Positions 1 through 7,549 of a stretch of 26,699 bases of DNA are shown piece after piece. Each line of letters starts with the position of its first letter. Position 1 is the first letter of the stretch. The translations under genes were made by a program, and so were the position numbers. This DNA is from Alphaproteobacteria bacterium. Lineage in GTDB: Bacteria; Pseudomonadota; Alphaproteobacteria; Sphingomonadales; Sphingomonadaceae. The notes beneath the pieces are model-generated. The model was not told where the DNA came from. It did not search any database and saw only the letters and a list, made by a program, of their open reading frames with translations. The DNA lies in contig VBAE01000207.1 in the NCBI GenBank assembly GCA_005882415.1, positions 1 through 26,699 on the forward strand. The letters run 5' to 3'.

Positions 1-1
1 G

Positions 2-682
2 ATCGGCAACGGCCATGTCTATTCGAGCGCCCACATCTCGGACGAGGACGCCACCGCCGCCCTGCTCGCCAATCTCGACGGCGCTCCCGTCGCCGAGCCG
101 CGGCTGCTCCGCTTCGTCACCGGACGGCGGAAGAAGTTCTGGAACGGCAACGTCGTCGCTCTGGGCCTCGCCGCCGGCTTCATGGAGCCGCTGGAATCGA
201 CCAGCCTCCACCTCGTCCAGTCCGGGATCACGCGGCTCCTCGCGCTCTGGCCCGACCGCGATTTTGACCCCCTCTCCATCGCCGAGTATAACCGGATCAC
301 GATCGAGGAATATGAGCGGATCCGCGATTTCCTGATCCTCCACTACAAGCTCACCGGACGCGACGATTCGGAGCTCTGGCGCTATTGCGGCGCGATGGAG
401 GTGCCCGAGACGCTGCAATATCGGATCGACCATTTCCGCGCCGGCGGCCGCCTAGTCTCGCCGGGCAACGAGCTGTTCCAGAATGCGAGCTGGCTCGCGG
501 TCCATGTCGGGCAGTTGAACTGGCCGGAACGCTACGATCCGCTCGCCGACGCCCGCGCTGCGGATGTCGACGCGCCCGCGATCCTCGCCTCGATGGCCGG
601 GGCCGCCGCCGAAGCCGCCGAGGCGATGCCGCGCCATGAGGCATGGATCGACCGCTTCTGCCGCGCCGGAGGAACGCCGTGA
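2..682 (+). CDS. Flavin-dependent tryptophan halogenase family protein, C-terminal part
   Basis: The reading frame is open from the left edge, so the N-terminus (FAD-binding GxGxxG and the family's catalytic Lys) lies outside the window; 226 residues are visible. They include GNGHVYSS, FWNGNVVALG and EPLESTSLHLVQSGI. The last is a hallmark of tryptophan halogenases (PrnA/RebH group), whose Glu-Ser pair in 'LEST' belongs to the halogenating site. Family members use FADH2, O2 and halide to halogenate indole-type substrates and need a flavin reductase. In sphingomonads and relatives many such paralogues lie next to TonB-dependent receptors and their substrates are unknown, so tryptophan is not assured. 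The stop overlaps the GTG of the next gene (GTGA at 679-682), which suggests translational coupling. Confidence 0.88.
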   Translation: MGNGHVYSSAHISDEDATAALLANLDGAPVAEPRLLRFVTGRRKKFWNGNVVALGLAAGFMEPLESTSLHLVQSGITRLLALWPDRDFDPLSIAEYNRITIEEYERIRDFLILHYKLTGRDDSELWRYCGAMEVPETLQYRIDHFRAGGRLVSPGNELFQNASWLAVHVGQLNWPERYDPLADARAADVDAPAILASMAGAAAEAAEAMPRHEAWIDRFCRAGGTP

Positions 683-1314
683 CCGTGCTGTTCGACTATT
701 TCCGCTCCTCGGCCAGCTACCGCGTCCGGATCGCGCTGAACCTCAAGGGCGTGGATTATGAGCGCGTACCCGTCCCCCTCCTGGAAGGTGCCCACCGCGA
801 GGAATCGTACCGGGCGCGCAACCCGCAGGGCCTGGTGCCGACGCTGGAGATCGACGGCCATCGCCTGAGCCAGAGCCTGGCGATCATCGACTATCTCGAC
901 TCGACGCGGCCCGAGCCGCCGCTTCTGCCGAAGGACCCCGCCGATGCCGCCCACGTGCGCGCGCTCGCCCTCGCCATCGCCTGCGACATCCACCCGCTCA
1001 ACAACCTCCGGGTTCTGAAGCATCTCTCCGCCCCGCTGGGGCAGCCGGAGGAAGTGCGCGGCCAATGGGCGCGGCACTGGATCCTCGAAGGCTTCGCGGC
1101 CCTGGAAGCCATGGCAGCCTCTCGTGCCGGCCGCTTCCTCTTCGGCGATACGCCCACGCTGGCCGACATCTGCCTCGTCCCGCAGATGTACAACGCCCGC
1201 CGGGTCGAGACTCCGCTGGACGCCTTCCCGACCCTCACCCGCGCCGATGCCGAAGCCTGCGCGCTGGAGGCCTTCGCGGCGGCGCATCCGGACGCTATAG
1301 CGTCCGCCACATAA
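679..1314 (+). CDS. maiA: Maleylacetoacetate isomerase / zeta-class glutathione S-transferase
   Basis: A protein of 211 residues. The N-terminal thioredoxin-like domain begins LFDYFRSSASYRVRIALNLKG, with the Ser-Ser-x-x-x-Arg glutathione site typical of zeta GSTs. The downstream helical domain carries 'DTPTLADICLVPQMYNARR', also typical. Known zeta GSTs isomerise maleylacetoacetate (or maleylpyruvate) to the fumaryl form using glutathione, in the cytoplasm. I chose GTG 679 over an in-frame ATG at 643 because family members start a few residues before the 'YFRSS' strand and because GTG overlaps the halogenase stop; GTG 685 is also possible. Homogentisate dioxygenase and fumarylacetoacetase genes are not visible nearby, so its pathway here is open. 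Confidence 0.88.
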   Translation: MTVLFDYFRSSASYRVRIALNLKGVDYERVPVPLLEGAHREESYRARNPQGLVPTLEIDGHRLSQSLAIIDYLDSTRPEPPLLPKDPADAAHVRALALAIACDIHPLNNLRVLKHLSAPLGQPEEVRGQWARHWILEGFAALEAMAASRAGRFLFGDTPTLADICLVPQMYNARRVETPLDAFPTLTRADAEACALEAFAAAHPDAIASAT

Positions 1315-1326
1315 AGGAGAGGCGCG

Positions 1327-2145
1327 ATGGGCAGAGTCGAGGCGATCGGTCAGAATATGGCGGAGCTGGCGCCGCTCCAGTCGGTCGACATCCCCTCCCT
1401 CAAGGGGAAGGTCTCCGAGGAGGAATGGAAGATCCGCGTCGACCTCGCCGCCGCCTACCGGCTCGTCGCGCATTATGGCTGGGACGACCTCATCTTCACC
1501 CACCTCTCCGCGCGCATTCCCGGGCCGGAGCACCATTTCCTGCTCAACCCGTACAACCTCATGTTCGAGGAAGTGACCGCTTCCAGCCTGGTGAAAGTCG
1601 ACCTCAACGGCCACCCGGTCGAGCCCTCGCCCTTCATCACCAACCCGGCCGGCTTCACCATCCACTCGGCGGTGCACATGGCGCGCGAGGACGCGCATGC
1701 GGTGATGCACCTCCACACGCCGCACGGCCAGGCGGTCTCCGCCCATGGCGAGGGCCTGCTGCCGCTCACCCAGACCGCGATGCTGATCCGCGGCGAAGTC
1801 GCCTATCACGATTATGAAGGCGTCGCCGTCGACCTCGACGAGCGCGAGCGGATCGTCGCCGATCTCGGCGACAAGGGCGCGATGCTGCTCCGCAACCACG
1901 GCACGCTCACCGTCGGCGAGACGGTCGGCGAGGCGTTCGTGAAGATGTACTTCCTCGAGCGCGCCTGCGAGGCCCAGATCCTCGCTCTCTCCGCCGGCGA
2001 AGGCAATCTCAACAACCCGCCCCAGGGCGCCCCCGAAGTGACCGCCCAGCAGGGCAAGGTGGGGCTGAAGATGGCCGCGGGGGCGCTGGCCTGGCCGGCG
2101 TTGCTGAGGAAGACCTATCGCCTGGACCCGAGCTTCGCGACGTAA
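1327..2145 (+). CDS. Class II aldolase/adducin family protein
   Basis: A protein of 272 residues with one class II aldolase domain (about residues 35-225). Candidate metal ligands are H128 and H130 in 'MHLHTPHG' and H191 in 'LLRNHGTL'; 'THLSARIP' (about 58-65) and 'GETVGEAF' are further family signatures. Relatives include L-fuculose-phosphate aldolase and other zinc-dependent aldolases, decarboxylases and epimerases. However, the longer alphaproteobacterial class with this N-terminus (about 35 residues before the domain) has no substrate I can name. A strong Shine-Dalgarno (AAGGAGA, about 1315-1321) precedes ATG 1327. It follows the isomerase gene by 12 bases and is probably the last gene of the same transcript. 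The next 65 bases hold a repeat and then the DUF559 gene. Confidence 0.85.
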   Translation: MGRVEAIGQNMAELAPLQSVDIPSLKGKVSEEEWKIRVDLAAAYRLVAHYGWDDLIFTHLSARIPGPEHHFLLNPYNLMFEEVTASSLVKVDLNGHPVEPSPFITNPAGFTIHSAVHMAREDAHAVMHLHTPHGQAVSAHGEGLLPLTQTAMLIRGEVAYHDYEGVAVDLDERERIVADLGDKGAMLLRNHGTLTVGETVGEAFVKMYFLERACEAQILALSAGEGNLNNPPQGAPEVTAQQGKVGLKMAAGALAWPALLRKTYRLDPSFAT

Positions 2146-2150
2146 GAGAA

Positions 2151-2210
2151 ATCCTCCCTGTCGCCGCAGGCGATGGGGAGGGGGACCACGCGAAGCGTGG
2201 TGGAGGGGCC
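2151..2210 (+). repeat. Double-hairpin dispersed repeat, copy A (DUF559-associated)
   Basis: Two adjacent hairpins are visible. The first pairs CCTCCC with GGGAGG around an inner TCGC/GCGA stem. The second, at about 2186-2200, is CCACGC-GAA-GCGTGG. The unit ends GGTGGAGGGG, which lies five bases or so before ATG 2211 and so supplies the ribosome binding site of the DUF559 gene. Two further copies of the same design occur at 13641-13695 and 13748-13803. Confidence 0.8.
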
Positions 2211-2553
2211 ATGCGCGGCACGACGAAAGCCACGGTAGCGAAGGCGAGGGCCCTTCGGCGCACAATGTCGCCGCCCGAGGTCAGGCTATGGACGATCCTT
2301 CGCCGCCAAGCCCTGGGCGTCAAATTCCGCCACCAGCATCCGATCGGGCCCTATTCCCTGGATTTCTACGCACCTGCCCTGAAGCTTTGCATCGAGGTCG
2401 ACGGCGCAGTTCATGGGATGGGCGACAATCCGGAGCGGGACGAGCGGCGGGATGCGTGGGTGTTGGGAAGAGGGATCCGGACGATCCGGATTCCGGCCGA
2501 GGAGGTGATGCGGAATCTGGAGGGGGTTTACCAACTCATTTTACAGGGAGGAT
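2151..2553. mobile_element. Putative small DUF559 element bounded by 11-bp inverted repeats
   Basis: ATCCTCCCTGT at 2151-2161 is exactly inverted as ACAGGGAGGAT at 2543-2553; the pairing does not extend on either side and I see no target duplication. Between them lie only the double-hairpin repeat and the DUF559 gene. The left-end sequence recurs without a nuclease gene at 13641 and 13803. Calling this a mobile unit is inference, because movement cannot be seen from one sequence. Confidence 0.4.
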
Positions 2554-2555
2554 AG
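2211..2555 (+). CDS. DUF559 domain protein, Vsr-like putative endonuclease
   Basis: A protein of 114 residues that matches what I know of DUF559: 'TMSPPEVRLWTILR' near the start, 'VKFRHQHPIGPYSLDFYAP', then 'LKLCIEVDG', and a C-terminal 'IRTIRIPAEEVMRNLEGVYQLI'. The fold is of the PD-(D/E)xK type, related to very-short-patch-repair endonucleases. D51 and the E62-V-D64 segment are the likely metal-binding residues. No member is known to me to have a firmly established cellular role. The gene is monocistronic, lies directly after a double-hairpin repeat, and is framed by an 11-bp perfect inverted repeat (2151-2161 and 2543-2553). The right copy covers the last codons of the gene. This arrangement looks like a small self-contained element. 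Confidence 0.82.
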   Translation: MRGTTKATVAKARALRRTMSPPEVRLWTILRRQALGVKFRHQHPIGPYSLDFYAPALKLCIEVDGAVHGMGDNPERDERRDAWVLGRGIRTIRIPAEEVMRNLEGVYQLILQGG

Positions 2556-2564
2556 GGTCATCGA

Positions 2565-3839
2565 TCACCCCTGATACCAATCCCTCCGCAGCCTCCTCGC
2601 CGCCGCGAAATACAGCGCCGCCGAGAGGAGGTAGAAGACCAACCCGTAGAGGATCGAATAGCGCAGCGAGTCCTCGCCGTGGGCGGCTTTCATCGAATCG
2701 GACATAAAGCCCAGGAAGTAGATGCCGAAGCCGATGCCGATCAAATTGTTGATGAACAGGAAGCTCGCGGACGCGGTCGCGCGCATGTTGGGGGCGACGA
2801 TGTGCTGGACTGCGGCGATGATCGGGCCGAGCCAGGCCAAAGCGAGCATCTGGCCGATTGTGAAGAAGACCCATGCCACCGCGTGCGAGGGCACGAACAG
2901 GCCGGCGGCGAAGCAGGGCGCGGCGATCAGGAAGCAGATTGCCGGGATTCGCGCGTAGGAGCCGGGGTCGCCGGGGCCGGTGCGGTCGGCAAACCAGCCG
3001 CCGAGGAAGGTGCCGGCCCCTCCGCCGACCAGCACGATCGAGCCGTAATACCAGCCGACCTCAGTGAGGCTGAGGCCGAAGCTGCGGCTGAAGAAGCTCG
3101 GCAGCCAGAAGATCAGGCCGTAGCCGAGGATCGAGCCCGAGGCGGCGCCGAAGGCGAGCAGCCAGAAAGCGGGCCGGGAGGCGAGGGCTCCGACGACGGT
3201 GAGGAAGGGCGGGGCGGGCTCGCCGGCGCTTCCGTCGGCGCTGTCATGGCCGCCGCGGACCGGCTCGCGGATGAACAGCTTGACCGCCAGCGCCGCGGGC
3301 AGGCCGGCCAGGCCGACGATCATGAAGGCCGAGCGCCAATCGAGATGGCTGGCAAGCCAACCGCCGAAGAAGACGCCGAGTGCTGAACCGATCGGGATTC
3401 CGAGCGAGAAGAGAGCCAGCGCCCGCGCCCGCCGTTCCCGCGGATAATAGTCCGAGATGAGTGCGTAGGAGGGGGCGACTCCGCCCGCCTCGCCGATGCC
3501 GACGCCCATCCGGGCGAGGAAGAGCTGCCAGAAATTCTGTGCGAAGCCGCAGGCCGCGGTGAAGGCGCTCCACAAAGCGACCGAGACCGCGATGATGTTG
3601 ACCCGGCTCTTCCTGTCGGCGAGCCAGGCGATCGGGATCGCCAGCCCCGAGTAGAAGAGGGCGAAGGCGATCCCGCCCATCAGTCCGAGCTGCTTGTCGG
3701 TGAGGCCGAGCTCGGCTTTGATCGGCACGGCGAGGACGCCGATGATCTGCCGGTCGATGAAGTTGAAGATATAAGCGAGGAGCAGGATGAGGAGGACCTT
3801 GCCTCCGCCCGATGCCCGGTCGTTCCTGCTCCCCGCCAT
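2565..3839 (-). CDS. MFS transporter, spinster-like
   Basis: A protein of 424 residues with about 12 hydrophobic segments. The N-terminal 'NFIDRQIIGVLAVPIKAELG' and the loop 2-3 motif 'AWLADRKSR' place it in the major facilitator superfamily, close to the spinster-like/hexuronate-type bacterial group ('GVGIGEAGGVAPSYALISDYYP' is characteristic). Such proteins move small organic anions or sugars across the inner membrane by proton coupling; the substrate cannot be read here. I chose ATG 3839 because AAGGG sits six bases upstream; GTG 3845 is an alternative two codons earlier. It lies downstream of the receptor/hydrolase genes on the same strand but is separated from them by a 308-bp structured element, so co-transcription is uncertain. 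It converges on the DUF559 gene with nine bases between them. Confidence 0.85.
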   Translation of the reverse strand: MAGSRNDRASGGGKVLLILLLAYIFNFIDRQIIGVLAVPIKAELGLTDKQLGLMGGIAFALFYSGLAIPIAWLADRKSRVNIIAVSVALWSAFTAACGFAQNFWQLFLARMGVGIGEAGGVAPSYALISDYYPRERRARALALFSLGIPIGSALGVFFGGWLASHLDWRSAFMIVGLAGLPAALAVKLFIREPVRGGHDSADGSAGEPAPPFLTVVGALASRPAFWLLAFGAASGSILGYGLIFWLPSFFSRSFGLSLTEVGWYYGSIVLVGGGAGTFLGGWFADRTGPGDPGSYARIPAICFLIAAPCFAAGLFVPSHAVAWVFFTIGQMLALAWLGPIIAAVQHIVAPNMRATASASFLFINNLIGIGFGIYFLGFMSDSMKAAHGEDSLRYSILYGLVFYLLSAALYFAAARRLRRDWYQG

Positions 3840-3852
3840 AATCACCCTTACT

Positions 3853-4160
3853 AGGGTTCGGACCCAATACCGGCAATGGCCAGGATCGTCCGGAGAAGGG
3901 CACCGGCAAGAAGCGGTGCGCAGGGCGGGCTGGTTGCCCGCTCAAGCGCTGCGACGTAGCCGGTGCCCTTCTCCGGACGACCGCGAAGCGGCGCGGCGGA
4001 GAGGCGGCCAGGGCGGGGCCCCCACAAAGTAGTACTTTGTGGGGAACCCCTCCGTCGTTGCTCGTCGGTCACGATGCGACAGCATCGCTCCCTCCTCGCG
4101 CCTAGCCCTGACCACCTCTCCGCCACGTCATGGCCGTTGTCGGTATTGAGTCCGGACCCT
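3853..4160. repeat. Multi-branched inverted-repeat element, non-coding
   Basis: The gap between the MFS and receptor genes is almost entirely folded sequence. The outer arms at 3853-3881 and 4132-4160 pair over 29 bases with 4 mismatches. Inside are a perfect 22-bp inverted repeat (3886-3907/3959-3980) and a 20-bp one with 2 mismatches (3995-4014/4105-4124). The latter encloses a perfect 12+1+12 palindrome (4020-4044) and a 6-bp hairpin (4072-4077/4082-4087). No convincing reading frame is present. The right end touches the receptor stop codon (4160-4162). It may be a MITE-like element, a structured RNA or a terminator complex. Confidence 0.8.
4020..4044. repeat. Perfect 25-base palindrome
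   Basis: Arms CCCCACAAAGTA and TACTTTGTGGGG flank a single G. It is less GC-rich than its surroundings and sits at the tip of one branch of the larger inverted-repeat element. Confidence 0.85.
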
Positions 4161-6547
4161 TAAAAGTTGAGCCCGAGGCTGACGAACACCTGCCGCGGGT
4201 TGCCGTAGAAGGCGGTCAGAGTGCCTTCCTTGCCGAGCGACGGGATGAACCGTCCGTTCGGCGCGGTCAGCAGCGCACCCGTCACCGGATCGGCGGCGAG
4301 GAAGACATAGCCCGACGTCTTATACTGCTTGTCGAGCAGATTCTTGCCGTGGAGGCCGATCGTCCAGCGGTCGTCGGCCGAGCGGTAAACGAGGCTGGCG
4401 TCCCACAGGGCATAGCCCTTCTGGTCGATATAGGGGTTCGGGATCTCGAACTGGTAGGTCTTGCTCCGGTAGGAGACGGTGGTGTTGAAGTTCAGATTCC
4501 CGTCGCCCATCGGCGTGTCGTAGTTGAGCGAGCCGCTGGCGGTCCACTTGGGCGTGTTCTGGACCTGGCGGAACGCCGCGACGTCGGTCGGCTTGGCCGC
4601 GATGTTGGTGATATACTCGCGGAACTTGGCGTCGATATAGCCGAGGCTGCCCGACAGGGTCAGCTGGTCGCCCGTGTTGATCATGTCGCGCGCGACCTTG
4701 GCGCTGGTTTCGAACTCGACGCCCTGGAAGCGCGCCTTGCCGGCGTTGGTGGTCACGCCGCAGAAGGTCTGGATTCCGCCGACCGTGCAGCCCGACGAGC
4801 CCGGGATCTGGACGTCGGTATAATCGGCGCGGAACAGTGCAACCGCGAGGTTCAGGCGGCGGTCGAGGAGCGAGGCCTTGTAGCCCACTTCGTAGCTGTC
4901 GACCGTCTCCGGATCGAAGCCGAGGAAGTCGGGGACCTCGTCCTGGTCCTTCACCCCGTTGTGGTTCAAATCGGGCGCGTTGACGCCGACTCCGCGCGGA
5001 TCGAAGCCGCCGCCCTTGAAGCCCTTCGAGTAGGACACGTAGAGGTTCTGCCCCTCGGCCGGCTTGAAGCTCAGCGACGCGCGCGGCGTGAACTTGCTGA
5101 AGGAGCGCTTGCCGTGGAAGTTGGTGCTCGGCGCTCCGAACGGAATGCCGAGGCCGCCGAACAGGGTCGAGCCGCCGCCGAGATAGTTTTGGCGAAGGAT
5201 GGTCGCTTCGCGATCGTCCCAGGTGTAGCGGCCGCCGACCGACACGCTGAACATCTGGCTGAAGTCGTAGGTGAAGTCGCCGAACACCGCGAAGGTCTCG
5301 GTATCGGCCTCGGCATTGGTGAAGGCCGAGAAGCCCGGCGAGGTGGTGAACAGGCGGACGTCGAACGGCGTCTTGGCGGTGGCGTCGAGATAATAGCCGC
5401 CGATCAGGCCGTTGAAGCCGCCGCTGTGGACGAGGACCTGAAGCTCCTGGCTCAGCTGCTTGTTGTTATACTCGCCGGCGACGTCGAGATCGGCGGCTGG
5501 GAGCGCGTCGAAATCGATCGGGGTCGTGCTGTCGTCCTTGCGGAAGGCGGTGATGGAACGGACCGTCACCATCTCGGAAAGGTTCAGTTCGCCGAACAGC
5601 GACACCCCGTAAGACTTCACATGCTGCGGGGGCACGATCAGGCCGCCGCGCGTGTCGTAGACGTTGTCGAGGACCGGCGCGCCCGAAGCGTAGCCGGGGA
5701 TCAGCCTATGGCCGCCGCGGGCGTTGCTCTTGTCGTCCGTGTAATCGGCCGAGAGGCGGACGAAGACGTTGCGGTCGTTATTGACCTCGGCCGACAGCCG
5801 CGCGGCCCAGATGTCCTTGTTGTAATTCTCGTCGCCCGTGGTGAGGTTGTCGCCGAAGCCGCCGCGCGACAGCCGCGCCACCGAGCCGCCGAAGCGCAGC
5901 GTGCCGTCGCCGACCGGGGTGCTCGCGGAGACGACCCCGTCCGCCTGCTTGTAGGTGCCGAGATTGGCGCGGAGGTGGAGCTGCGGGTCGCGCGAGATGC
6001 GCCGGGTGACGTATTTCACCGCGCCGCCGATCGTGTTGCGGCCGTAGAGCGTGCCCTGCGGTCCGCGAAGCACCTCGATCCGCTCGACATCGTAAATGTC
6101 GAGGACGGCGGCCTGCGGGCGGTTCAGGTAAACGTCGTCGAGATAGATGCCGACGCCCTGCTCGAAGCCGGCGACCGGGTCCTGCTGGCCGACGCCGCGG
6201 ATGAAGGCGGAGAGGGTGGAGTTGGTGCCGCGCGACGTCTCGAGCGTGACGTTCGGGGTGGTGTCGGCGATGTCGGTGATGTCGAGCGCGCCCTGGGTCT
6301 CCAGCGCCTCGCCGCTATAAGCGGTGACGGCGATCGGAACATTGACCAGGCTCTCCGCGCGGCGGCGGGCGGTGACGACGATGTCGCCATCGTCGGTCCC
6401 CGCGGAATCGTCGGCGGCTGTGGTCGTCGCGTCGTTGGCGGCTGCAGCCTGGGCCTCTTCGGTCTGGGCGTAGAGCGGCGCTGCCGCGGTGAGTGCGGCG
6501 AGGGCGGTGCCCAGCCGAAGGATGGTCGTCAGTCGGTTGCTGGCCAT
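4160..6547 (-). CDS. TonB-dependent outer-membrane receptor
   Basis: A protein of 795 residues. A signal peptide (MASNRLTTILRLGTALAA...PLYAQ) is followed by a TonB-box-like 'DGDIVVTARRR' and a plug domain containing 'NVPIAVTAYSG', 'RIEVLRGPQGTLYGRNTIGGAV' and 'KYVTRR'. A 22-strand-type barrel ends in the usual terminal Phe (FVSLGLNF). ATG 6547 is supported by AGGAGA seven bases upstream; a longer frame upstream is only the overlapping hydrolase gene. These receptors import scarce ligands (iron chelates, vitamins, oligosaccharides, aromatic compounds) using TonB energy. The plug type is common in sphingomonad receptors for non-iron substrates. A DxNxNGxxDxDE loop starting at D526 resembles an EF-hand calcium site. 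It follows the hydrolase gene by 14 bases, so the two are very likely one operon. Confidence 0.93.
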   Translation of the reverse strand: MASNRLTTILRLGTALAALTAAAPLYAQTEEAQAAAANDATTTAADDSAGTDDGDIVVTARRRAESLVNVPIAVTAYSGEALETQGALDITDIADTTPNVTLETSRGTNSTLSAFIRGVGQQDPVAGFEQGVGIYLDDVYLNRPQAAVLDIYDVERIEVLRGPQGTLYGRNTIGGAVKYVTRRISRDPQLHLRANLGTYKQADGVVSASTPVGDGTLRFGGSVARLSRGGFGDNLTTGDENYNKDIWAARLSAEVNNDRNVFVRLSADYTDDKSNARGGHRLIPGYASGAPVLDNVYDTRGGLIVPPQHVKSYGVSLFGELNLSEMVTVRSITAFRKDDSTTPIDFDALPAADLDVAGEYNNKQLSQELQVLVHSGGFNGLIGGYYLDATAKTPFDVRLFTTSPGFSAFTNAEADTETFAVFGDFTYDFSQMFSVSVGGRYTWDDREATILRQNYLGGGSTLFGGLGIPFGAPSTNFHGKRSFSKFTPRASLSFKPAEGQNLYVSYSKGFKGGGFDPRGVGVNAPDLNHNGVKDQDEVPDFLGFDPETVDSYEVGYKASLLDRRLNLAVALFRADYTDVQIPGSSGCTVGGIQTFCGVTTNAGKARFQGVEFETSAKVARDMINTGDQLTLSGSLGYIDAKFREYITNIAAKPTDVAAFRQVQNTPKWTASGSLNYDTPMGDGNLNFNTTVSYRSKTYQFEIPNPYIDQKGYALWDASLVYRSADDRWTIGLHGKNLLDKQYKTSGYVFLAADPVTGALLTAPNGRFIPSLGKEGTLTAFYGNPRQVFVSLGLNF

Positions 6548-6561
6548 GGGTTTTCTCCTGT

Positions 6562-7392
6562 TCAAGCTGTGGTCTGGGGTTCGCGCACGCGCGGCAGGCT
6601 GGCCGCGAATTCCTGGATGGTGTCGTTGAAGAGATTCACTTGCTCGAGGTGCGGGCTGTGGCCGGAGCGGTCGAAGGCGACCGCCCGCGCATCGGTTATG
6701 GCGCCGACGAGATGGGCGGCAGTCTCGGGCCCGTAGAGGTGGCTGTGGACTCCGTGGGCGATCAGCACCGGCTGGCGGATTCGGCCGAGCAGGGGACGGA
6801 AATCCTCCTCGACCAGCGACTGCCAGAGGGCGCCGATCGCGGCGGGGTCGTTGCGCTGGAATTCGGCGACGGCGAAGTCGGCGACCCGACGCCCCTCGCC
6901 CGCGGGCGGCTGGGCGACGATCGCCGAGCCGGCGGCGGCTGCGAAGGACTGGAAGTCGTCGCGGATCGCCTGGCTTCGCGCGGCGCAATGCTCTTCGGAA
7001 AGGCCGAGCGTCCAGCCGTCGTCGTTCAGCACCCGGGCGGTCATGTCCACCACCACGCCGCCGGCGAAGCGGCCGGACTCGGGCCCCGTGAGCAGGTGGA
7101 AGAGGACCGAGGCGCCGAGCGACCAGCCGACGACGATCGCGTCCTCCAGATCGAGGTGGCGGGCGAGCTCGGCAACGTCCTCGGCGAGCCGGGCGACGTT
7201 CAAGCCCTCGCTGCTGCGCGACTGGCCGTGGCCGCGAAGGTCGATGGCGATCAGCCGGAATGCGGAGGCGAGGGGCTGCTGCCGCTCGAAAAAGCCACGA
7301 TGCGCCATAAGCCCGTGCAGGAGCACGAGCGGACGGCCTTCGCCCTCGTCGTCAAATGCGATGGATGCGCCGTCGGATGCGCGAAACTGCAC
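6562..7392 (-). CDS. Alpha/beta hydrolase fold protein
   Basis: A protein of 276 residues. The oxyanion region 'LVLLHGLM' (22-29), 'IDLRGHGQS' and the nucleophile elbow GWSLG (Ser91) are clear, and H245 in 'SGHSPHLE' is the catalytic His. The usual acid after strand 7 is not obvious ('HGVHSHLYG'). D116 in 'VVVDMTARV', after strand 6, may serve instead, as known in some families of this fold. It is probably a cytoplasmic or periplasmic esterase, C-C hydrolase or lactonase; no signal peptide is seen. The GTG start at 7392 is preceded by GGGAGGGG at a suitable distance. It is first in the leftward unit with the receptor, divergent from the TetR gene, which suggests it hydrolyses the imported ligand. 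Confidence 0.87.
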   Translation of the reverse strand: MQFRASDGASIAFDDEGEGRPLVLLHGLMAHRGFFERQQPLASAFRLIAIDLRGHGQSRSSEGLNVARLAEDVAELARHLDLEDAIVVGWSLGASVLFHLLTGPESGRFAGGVVVDMTARVLNDDGWTLGLSEEHCAARSQAIRDDFQSFAAAAGSAIVAQPPAGEGRRVADFAVAEFQRNDPAAIGALWQSLVEEDFRPLLGRIRQPVLIAHGVHSHLYGPETAAHLVGAITDARAVAFDRSGHSPHLEQVNLFNDTIQEFAASLPRVREPQTTA

Positions 7393-7469
7393 TGATACCC
7401 CTCCCCCGTCGCCGCGCGTTCCTGTTCGGAATCTGGTTCGGCTCGACCGCGGCTAGTGCCTTAAAGTGA

Positions 7470-7491
7470 AAGTTGAGTCAACGTTCAACTT
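7470..7491. promoter_or_regulatory. Candidate operator palindrome between divergent hydrolase and TetR genes
   Basis: AAGTTGA (7470-7476) and TCAACTT (7485-7491) are perfect inverted arms with an 8-base spacer. Nested within is GTTGA-G-TCAAC (7472-7482), and TCAAC is also directly repeated. Site size and its place in the 157-base divergent gap fit a TetR-family operator controlling both directions. Binding by the adjacent regulator is inferred. Confidence 0.55.
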
Positions 7492-7549
7492 CGCGCTTGC
7501 CCTTGCTCCAAGCTGAAAAGCGGTTCACCTTTCCCGGCGGGGAGAATGC

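Noticed and set aside
4130..6736. Very long rightward open frame (868 codons) opposite the TonB-dependent receptor gene
   Set aside because: It is the GC-rich antisense shadow of the receptor gene: low-complexity Val/Glu/Ala/Arg composition, no domain and no ribosome site. The same applies to long frames opposite other genes (for example 8095-9801, 13697-16153 and 18544-21222).
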